DNA from: Lepus europaeus
Lineage: Eukaryota; Chordata; Mammalia; Lagomorpha; Leporidae
DNA length: 64,000 nt
Reading direction: 5' to 3'
NCBI RefSeq assembly: GCF_033115175.1
Contig: NC_084836.1
Span: 77,528,253 to 77,592,252 of the forward strand
The position numbers were made by a program, and so were the translations under genes. Below the pieces are notes generated by a model. That model was not told the DNA's origin. It made no database searches and saw only the letters and a program-made list of their open reading frames with translations. Of the stretch, positions 21,040-31,709 are shown piece by piece (position 1 is the stretch's first letter; every line of letters begins with the position of its first letter).

Positions 21040-21310
21040 TCAAAGTGTCCATTTCACTCCTATACATTACCTTTAAGGTACTCTATTAGTTGCTACAGAT
21101 CAGGGAGATCATTTAGTATCTGTCTTTTTGGGACTGGCTCATTTCACTAACTATAATGGTTTCCAGTTGCATCCATTTTGTTGCAAAAGACAGGATTTCA
21201 TTTTGTATTACTGATTGGCGGTATTCCATATTGTATATATCATAATTCCTTTATCTAATCTAGTTTTAACTTTGATAAGTAGATGGTTTGTTTCCATGAT
21301 GAACAGCTGA
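21040..21310 (-). repeat. L1 ORF2 end fragment, minus strand
   Basis: Reverse complement of the L1 ORF2 C-terminus. 'tccattttgttgcaaaagac' and 'ttgggactggctcatttcac' are the minus-strand forms of blocks seen on the + strand at 19,735-19,800. Confidence 0.75.
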
Positions 21311-21539
21311 ATCTATTTGGATTGCCAGGCTTACATCATGTGTCTGCTGTTCAACAATCACGTGTGTTTTGCGTTGGATATGTGATCACCTATCTTGACA
21401 GAATATTTCAGTCTCCCTTGGTAAGCATGCTTCATAATCTTAGTGCTTTTAAATATTGATTCTATTTGAATTTATTTCTTAAATAATATTTATGAGAAGT
21501 AGAAAATACAGAAACATCAATATTTCTTAATCATAATTT

Positions 21540-21812
21540 TTCCAGAAAGCATATTTATATAAGTAACAACAGAAAACTTCCCTGATCTGGCAATAGAAGC
21601 CAGTACTCTCTGAAGTACAGAGGTGTCAACCAAATTCTACACAAAAATAAAAGAGCAGAAGAGATAAGAAGCTCATTACATGCAAAGGAGTATTGATATG
21701 ACTATATAAAAATATGAAGGCCAGGAGGCAGTGCAATATGTTCAAAGTGCTGAAGGAAAAACCTGACAACCAAGGAAAAGCTTTCTTTCATAAGTCAGGG
21801 ACAGATTAATCT
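21540..21812 (+). repeat. Old L1 ORF1 C-terminal fragment (part 1)
   Basis: 'gttcaaagtgctgaaggaaa' and 'acctgacaaccaaggaaaag' match the conserved ORF1 C-terminal coding sequence of old mammalian L1. It continues after an LTR insertion. Confidence 0.6.
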
Positions 21813-22205
21813 GCTTCCATCACTGTCACAAAACACCTGAGGCTGGCTACCCCATAAGGTAAACAGGGTTATGTAACTCAACACTTTGGAGGCTCAGAGT
21901 TCAAGATCTGACCCCTACAGAGGTTCCCATTGGACACTCACATCATGGGAGGAACATATGCAAGAGGGAGTGGTCACATGATGAGAAGGGGAGCCAGAGC
22001 AAGGGCAGCCTCTCTCATGAACTATCTGGACTCCATGGAAACTCTGAATCTCTTCTGAGGGCAGCACTCCCAATAACTTAATTATCTGGCGTCAGGCCCC
22101 ACTTCTTCAGAGTCACACCCCCTCTTCCAATTTTGCCACATCGAGAATCATGCCTCCAACACATGGGCCCTTGGGGTACACACGAAACCATAACCAAACC
22201 AAAGC
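21813..22205 (-). repeat. MaLR-type LTR, minus strand
   Basis: Reads on the + strand as a reversed MaLR LTR: 'tcacaaaacacctgaggctg', 'tcacatcatgggaggaacat', 'tgcctccaacacatgggccc'. It splits an old L1. No coding capacity. Confidence 0.55.
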
Positions 22206-23295
22206 AAAGGGGAAATTTTAAAATTTCCCAGGCAACCTAAATCGAAAGGAGTCCATTGCCACTAGACCTGTCTTTCAAGGACTGCTGATGGGAGTTCTTT
22301 AAGCTGAAATAAAAGACTGTTAGTTAATAACATGAAATATATGGCAGCCCAGAACTCTATGGTACAAGTAAAACAGAATATTCTAAGACTGAAATGATGA
22401 TGTATACAACTTTATCCCTTAAACAAAAGTTAAGAGACAAAACTATGAATAACAACTATAGCTACAATAAATCGTAAGGGACACACATTACAAAATGATA
22501 TAAATTCTAACATCAAATACATAAAAACTGGAGGTGGAGCAAAAGTGTACAATTATTCGATGCAATCAATTTATTATCAGTTTTAAACAGGTTTTATATG
22601 TACAAGATGCTCTGTGTCAGCCTCAGGTAAACATGAAGCAAAAATCTTTAGTAAAAGTATAAAACACAGGTAGAAAGGATTCAAAGCACACAAATACAGA
22701 AGGCCATCAAACCACAAGGGAAGAAGACAGCAAGGGTGAAGAAAGAAATACTGTCTATAAAACAAGAAAATGACCAACAAAATATAAGTAGTGAGTCCTT
22801 GCCCATCAATAACTACCTGAGTATAGCTGGAATAAATTCTCCAATAGAAAGACCCAAAGTGCATGAGTAGGTTTTCCCTGCACTTCTATCAATCGACAGA
22901 TGAATAGGCAAAAATCAACAAAGAAACAACAGAGCAAACCTATACCATTGGCCAAATGGATCCAATTGATACCTATAGAACATTCATCCCAAAACCACGG
23001 AATACACAGTCTTTTCATCAGTGCATGGAACATTCTCTAGGATAGACTATATACTAGGCCATCAACAAGTCTGAACAAATTCAAAAAATGAAAATCATGC
23101 CATGAATCTTTTCTGACCACAATGGAAAGAAGTTGGAAATTAACATAATACGAAAATCAGGCAAATACAGAAACACATAGAGACCGATCAACATGCTACT
23201 GAATGAACAGTGAATCATAGAAGAAATCAAAAAGAGAAATTAAAAAGTTCCTTGAAACAAATGAAGATGACAACACAACATATCAAAATTTATGA
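22206..23295 (+). repeat. Old L1: ORF1 end to ORF2 endonuclease region
   Basis: Collinear continuation of the L1 at 21.5 kb: 'gttctttaagctgaaataaa' (ORF1 end), the inter-ORF region, then ORF2 5' sequence ('tagaacattcatcccaaaac', 'ggaacattctctaggataga', 'tctgaccacaatggaaagaa'). All frames are broken. Confidence 0.75.
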
Positions 23296-23490
23296 AATGT
23301 TTGAAAGTAGATCTTTGTAAAATTTAAGAGTGGGAAAGGAATAGAGAGGAGTATAAAGGGCAGGAAGGGGGGCAGGTTGGGGGACAGGATGGGAAGCATC
23401 ACTATCTCTGTATATATCAATATGAAATACAGGAAACTTGTATAACTTAAATGAAAATTTAAAACAGAAAAAAAGAAAGAAAAAAATAAT
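23296..23490 (+). repeat. 5'-truncated L1 3' end
   Basis: G-rich L1 3' terminal sequence ('aggggggcaggttgggggac') followed by 'acttaaatgaaaatttaaaa' and an A/G-rich tail, sandwiched between old L1 pieces. It looks like a short severely truncated insertion. Confidence 0.5.
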
Positions 23491-23935
23491 GCCCCATATC
23501 TCCCTAAATTTCTTGAAAAACTTTCACCTACACATCGAAGAAGCTCAACAAATTCCAAGTAGGATAAACCCTGAGATCAACATCAAGATAGTTAAATCAT
23601 TTAAATTGTCAAAGTTAAGGATCCTGAAAGTGATAAAACAATGACTCATCAACATCAACATGAAAGGATCCTCAACCAGGGTAGCAGATGACTTTTCAGC
23701 AGAAACCATGGAGACCAGGAAGCAGTGGGATGATATTGTCAGGTACTGTAAGGGAAAGACTCTCAACCAGGAATTCTATGCCGCTACCCTTCAAACAACA
23801 GCCTTTCAAAAATGAGAGGGATGGAGTAACACAAACCCCCACTCATTCCTGATGAGAATGAAAATAGTACAGCGATTTTAGAAAATATGTTGGCAGTTTT
23901 AATAAAGCTGAAAATAATCTCAACATAACATCTTG
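23491..23935 (+). repeat. Old L1 ORF1 and ORF2-end fragments
   Basis: ORF1 C-terminal coding sequence ('gatgacttttcagcagaaac', 'catggagaccaggaagcagt', 'aaccaggaattctatgccgc'), then from 23,830 a piece of the ORF2 C-terminus. The abrupt jump indicates an internal deletion. Confidence 0.6.
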
Positions 23936-23937
23936 TA

Positions 23938-24280
23938 GACAGGGGTGAGCATTTGGTCTAGTGGTGCAGATGCTGGTTAGGGCACCTGTGTCCCATATCT
24001 GGGTGCCTGGATTCAAAACCCACCACTGTCACCTAACCGGCTTCCCAAAACCTATCTCCCCTGTGAGGCAGTGTTGATGTCTGAAGCACATGGAGTCTGT
24101 CCTTACACCTTTGGACTCAGCCCACCCCAGCTGCAGGGGGAATCTGGGGAGTGATCTAGCAAAAGAGAGCTCACTCTCTCTCCCTCTTTCTGTCTTTCCT
24201 GATCTGTTTCTCCATCTCTCTGTTCCTCACTCTCTTCTCTCTCTCTCTCTCTCTCCCTCTTTCATCTCACAAACATAAAA
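23938..24280 (+). repeat. CSINE, plus strand
   Basis: Diverged C-repeat: 'aggggtgagcatttggtcta' start, 'ggcacctgtgtcccatatct' body, an impure CT tract (24,172-24,262) and a short A-rich end. More diverged than the copies inside the NUMT. Confidence 0.8.
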
Positions 24281-24284
24281 AATA

Positions 24285-24740
24285 ATATAATGGTCACATT
24301 CCTGTGCATTATGTCTACACATGTAACTGTTCATGAATGTTTTAGCATCTGTGTTTGCCCAATATTGCAAACAACCAAGTTGTTCTTAAATATATAAATG
24401 GAAAAACAAAAAGATGTGATATATCTACACAGTAAAATGTTTTTTTTTCAAAATAAAAAGGAACAAACTAATATGCCACATAATGGCATAGATAGAGTTA
24501 AATGGATATTAAGTGCAACAAAAGCCTATTTTGAATATATATTATATCTTATCTAATTATATGTTATTCTGCAAAAGGCAGTAGAAAGTTCAGTGGTTTC
24601 CAGAAGTTTAGGGGAGTAGAAGGAGGGCTGAATGGATGAAGCACAGGGGAAGTTTTTGGGCAGTGTACTTTTGTGCCTAATCCTAAATTTGTGGAGACAT
24701 AACATTATGCATTTGTCAAAACCCACTGAATGTTAGAGCA
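24285..24740 (+). repeat. Old L1 3' terminal fragment
   Basis: Decayed L1 3' end: 'caatattgcaaacaaccaag', 'atatctacacagtaaaatgt', 'gtagaaagttcagtggtttc'. No frame. Confidence 0.5.
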
Positions 24741-24744
24741 AAGC

Positions 24745-25900
24745 AAGTCAATGCTAATATATGTAAATAAAGTGATTATTTAGGCAGTTTGTGGAATGCC
24801 AGTATGAAAGGCAACAGGTGAAAAAACACTCTAACCATATTACAAATGCATGAAATGACTTCATTGAGAAGGATGGGGAAAAGACGTCAACACAAGTAAT
24901 TCTGGAAAGGACTGAAGTCTGTGACAGTCCAGGCAAAGGAAGCTGCCAAACACCTTGCTCTAGTTAATAATGTTTTCTAGGATGATGCGGGTTCTATATT
25001 CTCTTTTTCTTTAAATTCGACAGGCTTATTGCACCTAATGCCACAGAGAAATGAATCAGAATATGACATGGAGAAGTTTTCAGTTTCCCGTACATTGACA
25101 TTCAACTGATCAGAAGTATACAGTCCCATCCATTTCTGTCCTTGGGACTTGAATAATAACAAATCCCCAAATTTTTTACATTTTAAAACACCACTTAAAT
25201 TTAAGCATATTGCAAATCTGTCTTCGATGATTTACAGTTGACCAAACTTTGACATTTAAAAATTAACATTTGGAGGTGGGTAGCTGTTTGATTTATGAAA
25301 AAAAATTATATTAAAATATTCTCTCTCAAAAGCTCAATTTTAAAAAAATGGGTCATATTAAGCAAGAGAAGCTAAATACCTTTTCAATTTAATGGTGAAG
25401 CATGCATGCACAAAATATTCCCCAAAGTACAACTTAGTGAATAAACAGATATTTACAAAAAATTGGGGCTTACTTTTTATTCCTTTTTTTTTTAATTTAC
25501 AACCAACTCAAGTTAAGAACCTAAAAAGCTACAGACTGAATTGTTATAAAATCTCAGGATCTAATTTTAAGAGCCCAAGCAATGGTTTACTATCATTTAA
25601 AATCATAGGGATTTTTCCTCCCTCCAAAGAATAATTTTGAAAAATATGGTTAAGTTTAAAAAGTTGCAGTGTATTAACAGCTATTCCATGGGAAGTGAGA
25701 TTACAGTTACTGTCATTAAAAAACAGCACACTTCAGAAAAATGCATTGAAGCCTGTACAAAAAGCTATTTAACACTGATACAAAATAAAATACTTTAGAA
25801 TTATGCACACATATGGAAGCTACATTTTAAACTTTTTACATTGTCATGTTTAAAATGTACACATTTACCTTACAGTTATTTCACTTATCAATTTATTAAA
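24745..25900. other. AT-rich sequence, nothing recognised
   Basis: No gene, RNA or named repeat seen. Open frames are short and AT-driven. Confidence 0.4.
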
Positions 25901-25904
25901 AATA

Positions 25905-28452
25905 GAACTGCAACATGCTAGAAAGAGGTCCATCACAGGGACGTGGGCACACATCTGCAGCCCCCGGGAGGCCGGAGTCCTGTGCACAGCCAGGTTTGGA
26001 ACAGGCTCTACCACGGTCCTTGCCTGTCTTCCAAATACAAGCCCAGGGTTGTTCCGGTGCTCTCCTTCCAGTTGCCACTGCAACATCAGGAGGGGAGATT
26101 GGTTCTGAGTCCTCCGTCCTCCGCAAAGCCCCAGCCTGCATGCTCTACTGCTCTCCAACAACAGCCAGTCTGAGCACAGTGGGCACTGTCCCCAGGGCCA
26201 GGTCTGGAGGAGCATCTGGAAACCTGCTGGTCCCGAGCCCCCAGGGGACCCCCGGCTGCCTTGGATGCTGTCCACAGGCCCTCAGCCGCTCCTCCATTTT
26301 TTGGTGTGGCTTTCAAAGCCAGACTCTGGTGACATGGAGCGTCCAATGTGGAAAGTGACCTTCTCCCAGGAGGCTTCTGCCAGGAATGTCGGTCAGGGCA
26401 AGGCCTGGCTACTGACTGGTCTGGCCCTTTCTCAGGCAGCTCCCCACAGGCCTTCTCGTGGGCAGCTGGTGGGCCACTCTCATGCCTGCCCCTGAGCCTC
26501 ACAGCCGGACAGGAGTAAGGAGTCACCCCATGGAGCCTGTTTCTTACTTTCTTCAGCTCTGCAAAACGCACCCTGAGGCTTCCAGGCACTGTCTACTGCC
26601 GGCTCTGGGGGCCCACACCACAGGACTTGAACTCTACTCCGGCTTCTTGCTTGTTTCTGTCAGGTCTGGGACCGGGACTCTCCATACATGCCCTCTATGG
26701 TCTCTGCTAACCCTGAAGGCCGGGGTTCCTTCTCTCTGCCATGGCTGGGAGCACCAGAGCAGGCTCATTTCTCACAGGGACCACCATGGACTTCCACTCC
26801 TCCACTTCTGCCTTCTCCAGGGCGGTGATGATCTGGTTCCCATTTATAACCCGGTCACTCTCGCTGTGAGCCCTACTCCAGGTCAGCTTGCTCTCTCGTA
26901 GCTCAGAGCACCGCAGAACGTAGGTCAGGAAGTACGGGATGCACTGCACCCAATCCTTCTGCTCCCCCTCAACCTCCCAATGTGCGTGTCAGCCTCACTG
27001 GTGAGCCCATGGCTCCTTTAAGGTCACCCAACTGCAACCAAGAGGACTGTAGGGATGTGTTTTGCCAGCATGTTCACCGACTGAGAAGTGTGTTTCTCAG
27101 AGAAGGCGTTCATGGGAGGGTGGCCAACGGGCATGACAGTCGGGACGCAGGTCAGTTGGGAGGTTGACCCTGCAGTCAGTAAGGCAGAAAAACCTGGTTC
27201 CTGTGCTCTGTTCTATCAGCAGTGTAAACTCCTTGAGAAAGCGCTGGCAGAGCTGGGTTTTCCCCAAAGTGCTGGACATCATGGTAAGCCACACAGGTTC
27301 AGCTACCCCTGGAACAAAACGTACGTTTGAGATAGTCCCACCTAATGCCCCCAGAGCTTGGACCCACAGAGCAGACTCTGCTATTTCCCTCCAGCAGATC
27401 ATGGCTTTTCCAACTGCACTCTTGAGCCTGCTCATGAGAGTCAAACAGGGGAAATGAGAGAAAAAGAAGTCCTGGAAGTTCCTTTGTGCTTCGTCTCTCT
27501 CACACAGGGAAACAGTGATGCTCATGGCAACTTCCTTCCTCCTAACCATGGCCAGGCTAGAACTGCAGGTTTCTTCAGCCAAGCTGCATGTCTCAGCAGT
27601 TGACCTCCTGGGACTGATGCCATTACCAGCATTTTGTCTGACTTCAGAGCCAGAGGCATTGTAGCTGCTGGAGGATGACGTAAAGGAGCCAAGGGTCAAA
27701 GGCTGCCCAGGGAGGCTGGTGGAGCAATATCCCCGTCCCTGTCTCCATTCTGTCCTGGGCCCCATGCATCAACAGGTGTGCAGGGAGCTTTAGCAAAAGC
27801 AGCGCTCCCAGTGAGCCAAGTGGATCCTCCGTCAGCTTCCCTGCAGCAGAACTAGGTCACCTGCATTGCGCCCAGGACCCACACGGTTCTGATGTGTGTT
27901 CAGTTTTCCCGAGTTAGGCTCTTGGTGGATGTGGTCCAGGCTGCCTTGGCGTCATCTGCACTTCCTCGGAAGCTGCCCATTCTAGCAGAGCAGATGGCAC
28001 TGAGCATCCATTGTGGAGGAGAACGCGCTCAGTGCATCCTTCAGGAGGGTCCTTTGGAACTCACTGCCACAGCGCCAAACTTCATTTCTGCTAGCACGCT
28101 GACACCAGAAGCTGGTCTTTTGTACGGTCCTTTGGGCTCCCCCCTGGCGTGTGTAAAGACCCCGGAGGAGCCATGGGAAGAGCTGCTGCTGCCGCTGCTG
28201 CTGAGGCTGCCACTTCCCTGACAGCACCTGGCTGACACCTTCACAGGGACAGCCTCTGTTTGCTGAGCTGTGGCCTCTTCAACCTCTGAGCAGCTTTAGA
28301 ACTGCACAAGGCACGTCTGCCCCTTCTTTCACAGTCCCAGTAAACCAGCAGGCGAGTTTCATTCAGGTTAGACTTCGGCCATGACCAGGAGTGCCCGGGC
28401 TGCCAGGACCCGGTCACATGACGGAGCCGGCCCGCCACCACCTGGCACACTT
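25905..28452 (-). pseudogene. FNIP2: FNIP2 processed pseudogene, truncated
   Basis: The minus strand carries an intron-free, broken copy of folliculin-interacting protein 2, a partner of folliculin and AMPK in nutrient signalling. Pieces in order: YWDCERRGRR (near 28,350), [14 protein letters not shown] (near 28,230), [17 protein letters not shown] (near 27,560), [28 protein letters not shown] and [15 protein letters not shown] (27,490-27,200), then [19 protein letters not shown] and VRNEPALV (26,850-26,750), SVARPCPDRH (near 26,410) and GFAEDGG (near 26,110). Exons of the parent are contiguous, the mark of retrocopying. The start and roughly the last third of the protein are missing, and several frameshifts and stops separate the pieces. 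Assignment to FNIP2 rather than FNIP1 rests on the 26.1-26.9 kb segments. Confidence 0.8.
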
Positions 28453-28454
28453 AC

Positions 28455-29125
28455 AGTTCCCGGGTCATATATTCTCATATTGCACTATGTGTACTCTGGC
28501 ATTAAATAGTTAATTAAATGGACTGAAGGAGTAACATACAGATTTCTCACCACTGAAACGGGATTTTACAGATCAGTTGGGGGAAGGGGAAGCTGTAGTT
28601 CCATGTCTGATGTTTAGAGCTCAAGCTCAAGACATCAGTGTGAACTCATGTTTAATTTGTTTCACATAGATCCAGATGTTATATAGAGATGTGTACAGGT
28701 GTGAACACAGGCCTGGGATTGTACGTACATGTGTATTTCTTGGCTTTGTCAGCTCAAAGTGCCCAGAAGTAACACACCTTCCGCAGCACGCAGCACACCA
28801 ATCACTTGACCTTGCCTTCTAACGTTAGTTATTCAATTATGAAGCTCCTTTGGGAAATGAATGATTCTAAGATTGGCACATGGAATATACAAGGTAAGCA
28901 TGAAGCATGTGTAGTTCCAAAAGTAAAGGAGTGGTGAGAAGAAAAACCTTCCCTAGAGTGACAGTATTGTCAAAGGGAAAGGAGACAACGGAGGGAGCTT
29001 CCAGGTTACAGCTAAAACAATGTGAACAATGAAATAACTACATTACATTATAGTCCAGATTTGAAAAACATTTCCTAAGTCTCTACTCATATAAGTAATA
29101 AATGACTAAATTCATCAATGGGGGA
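28455..29125. other. Unassigned sequence
   Basis: Mixed-composition sequence between two processed pseudogenes, with no recognised feature. Confidence 0.4.
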
Positions 29126-29245
29126 CAATTGAGTCTATGGACACAATGGAATATCACTCAGCCACAGAGAAGAATGAAATCCTGACATTTGCAGCAACAC
29201 ACGTGACACTGAAGATAATCTTATTAAGTTAAATGACCCAGACAG
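29126..29245 (+). repeat. L1 ORF2 end fragment
   Basis: 'atggaatatcactcagccac' and 'gaaatcctgacatttgcagc' are the typical L1 ORF2 C-terminal coding block. Short relic. Confidence 0.7.
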
Positions 29246-29345
29246 CAACAGTAAGGCCAGAAGAGGTGGCAGAAGAGATGGCCAAGGCTGCGGGAGTGTG
29301 ACGGGCTACAGCAGGCTCCCCCAGGGTCTGTGACCCAGACACCGC

Positions 29346-30862
29346 ATGGCCACCTTCAGGCAGGAAGCTGTGGAGGAACTATGATATGGGGAGGAGCTGG
29401 GCAGCAGCCAAGTGGCCATCGGTGGAAGTGCCGGAGGAGGGCCCAGGAGGGATTCCATGGCCAGGTTCATCAGGAAGCAGTGCTTGTTGTCCAGCCAGCG
29501 CAGGGTCAGCTGGGGGATATGGAGTGGGGCATCTAGCACTAAGCATCACCATGCTGCCCGAAGGCTTCCAGCACAGGACATGCATGGTGCGCATCCCCAG
29601 CTCTGCGACTTCCTGGCCTAGAAGGAGGCGCTGACCTGATGGGGGACGAGGCCACACAGTTCTGCAAGTGGATCCTGGGCAGTGTGCACCACCTCCACTC
29701 ACTGGATCGCACACTCAGACCTCAAGCCACTCGGACATCATGCGCTGGACAAGTGCCCTCCCAGCCCTGGATCAAGCTCCTTGGCTTCCACATGGAACAG
29801 GATGGAGGCGAGAGCATTGGCCAGGACCTGTGGCGGCTTCGCCAGGATCTTCCCAAGACGAGGCACTGCAGAGCCAGGCCCAGGAGGAGGCCAAGGGCGC
29901 CCTGCTTGTTGCCAGCAGGCTCAAGTACCGCTTCAGCTGCCTGGAGAACTGCTAGGAGGCCCTCGCCAGCAGGTGGCCTTGGAGATGAACTTCCTGCATG
30001 ATTTAGAGCATGCCCTGTAGCAGGAGAAGCTGCAGGCGGGGGAGTGCGGCCTGAGCTAGGACCTGCCCAGCCCGTAGGCTCCTGCTCCTTTGCTGCTGGC
30101 CTTGGCAACCCTAGAAGAAGTTCACAGCGCCCAGAATGTGGGGGCAGGAGCCGCACCTCCTCCACCCCTCTTTACCTGGCCCTCCTGCCCAAACTCTGCC
30201 CCTCTGTGATTCAGGGAGGGCTGGGCATCCTCGGAGCAGAAGTGGCCACTGCTGGGCTGAGCAAGGTGCACGGAGGTCGGGTGGGCTGGGGGTTGGTGAC
30301 TTGGGGATCTTGTGAACAGCCGGTCCCCCTGTCCCTGGGAGCCCCTAGGGCACCAGCACGGGAGCTGCGGGGGGGAGGGGGGATGGGAGCATCCCCTGCC
30401 AGGCCCAGAGCCTCCTGGCCTGGGATGAGGGACAGTTGCCACCCATCCTGCGCCATGGTCACTGCCCCTCCCTGTCTCTAATGACATCTGCAGTGCTGTT
30501 CCTGAGTCTGTACGTGCTTGGTACCGACTGGACGCGTCTCCGCAGGGCTCCCCAGCAGAGGCCCGTGTGCCCCATCACTGGGAGGAAGTGGGGTCCCAGG
30601 GGCCTGGGTCCCCCAGCTGGCGCCGCAGCAGCCTGGCAGGATACCAAAGCGCCATGTAGTACCACCTGCCACTGCCAGTTTGCCAACCTTCTGCCTGAGT
30701 GCAGGTCCAAATGGGCAGGTGGCTAGAACCGCTGGGCGGTGTGCACTGACCAGGCTGGGGGCCTCTATCACATGCCCCCCAAGAGCTCCATCGGGCCTGC
30801 GTGCATGTGCACGCCACGCTCCTGTCAAGCTCAGAGAAATAAAACACAACTCTGCCAGTGGG
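29346..30862 (+). pseudogene. DAPK3: DAPK3 (ZIP kinase) processed pseudogene, internally deleted
   Basis: Intron-free copy of death-associated protein kinase 3, a Ser/Thr kinase acting on myosin light chain and in cell-death signalling. The start ATG (29,346) opens MATFRQEAVEEL and hits a stop at codon 13. Broken fragments of the N-lobe follow. EATQF near 29,650 and a decayed HFDLKPEN catalytic loop near 29,710-29,740 remain. The sequence then jumps to the C-terminal coiled coil (29,800-30,059: GQDLWRLRQDLPKT, AQEEAKGALL, GECGL equivalents), ending at TAG 30,057-30,059. Most of the kinase C-lobe is deleted. A ~0.78 kb 3'UTR follows with AATAAA at 30,838-30,843. No poly(A) tail remains. Confidence 0.85.
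30838..30843 (+). terminator. Polyadenylation signal of the DAPK3 retrocopy
   Basis: AATAAA inherited from the parent mRNA. Retrocopy similarity ends about 20 bases downstream, as expected for a cleaved transcript. Confidence 0.6.
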
Positions 30863-30864
30863 GT

Positions 30865-31585
30865 GACTGTCATTCCTTACAATGTAGTATGTAGTGTATA
30901 AAGAATTGGAGGAGAGGTGATGGTAGGTTCTAATCAGAAAAAGGGGGGGGGGCAGAAAAGGAGAGTTGCCTGGTTTGATCATTTTACACCGCACATAATT
31001 AAAATATGGCGCTGTGTAATATAAATATGTATCAACACTAATGCTAACCAAACTTTCCATGAATAACATTATAAATAAGGAAACATGCTAACAACATGGG
31101 AGCACAATGCTACCCTATGAGAGCTAGAGAGCAAAATGAGCACCACATTCACATTCAGGAACCCGGAGTCAGACCTCAGCATTACAACTGATTCAGAACC
31201 AGTGAAACCATCCAGACCATAGTAATACCAAAATTGCTCCACAGAGACCCTGTCACATGCCAGGGAGAGCTTCCACGTGACAGAAAACTGCTAAAATAAA
31301 TAGTACATTATCAACTCAAGACATGTGAGACACTATACTTCCAGGAAGGAAGCCAGAGGATGCATAACAGGAGAAGTACTGTTAGTGAACTGGAAAAACT
31401 AAGACAATATCAAGAGTTCTTTCATTATAGTCAATCAACAAAGAGAAGACCTAAAAAGCAGAATTGTGTTGGGAGAAAAGAAATTCAGAATCTCACAAAA
31501 CAGAATTTCTAAGAGTAAAAATTGCTGAGTGATAACATCCAAGCAATGAAAAAAAAGGTGAAATCATGACATTCAGTGCAGATCT
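30865..31585. other. Unassigned sequence
   Basis: Nothing recognised. A G-run lies at 30,942-30,952. Confidence 0.35.
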
Positions 31586-31589
31586 GAAG

Positions 31590-31705
31590 ATAATTTTTGG
31601 ATATTTCAAAGTTTATGGAAAATGGAATTAAAAGAGATTTATTTTGGTGCAAAAAGTATTGAAATCCTCACATATAGGGGTTTTTTGAAAGTTCATAGAA
31701 TGCGA
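31590..31705. repeat. Hairpin (MITE-like) repeat
   Basis: Same short element as at 3,975: left arm 'tttcaaagtttatggaaaat', core 'ttattttggtgcaaaaagta', right arm 'tttgaaagttcatagaatgc'. Here the core is in the reverse orientation relative to 3,975. Confidence 0.45.
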
Positions 31706-31709
31706 ATTA

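Noticed and set aside
25915..26358. Plus-strand frames of 80-150 codons across 25.9-28.2 kb
   Set aside because: Shadows of the minus-strand FNIP2 retrocopy.
26458..26901. 147-codon plus-strand frame
   Set aside because: Opposite strand of the FNIP2 retrocopy, with no motif of its own.
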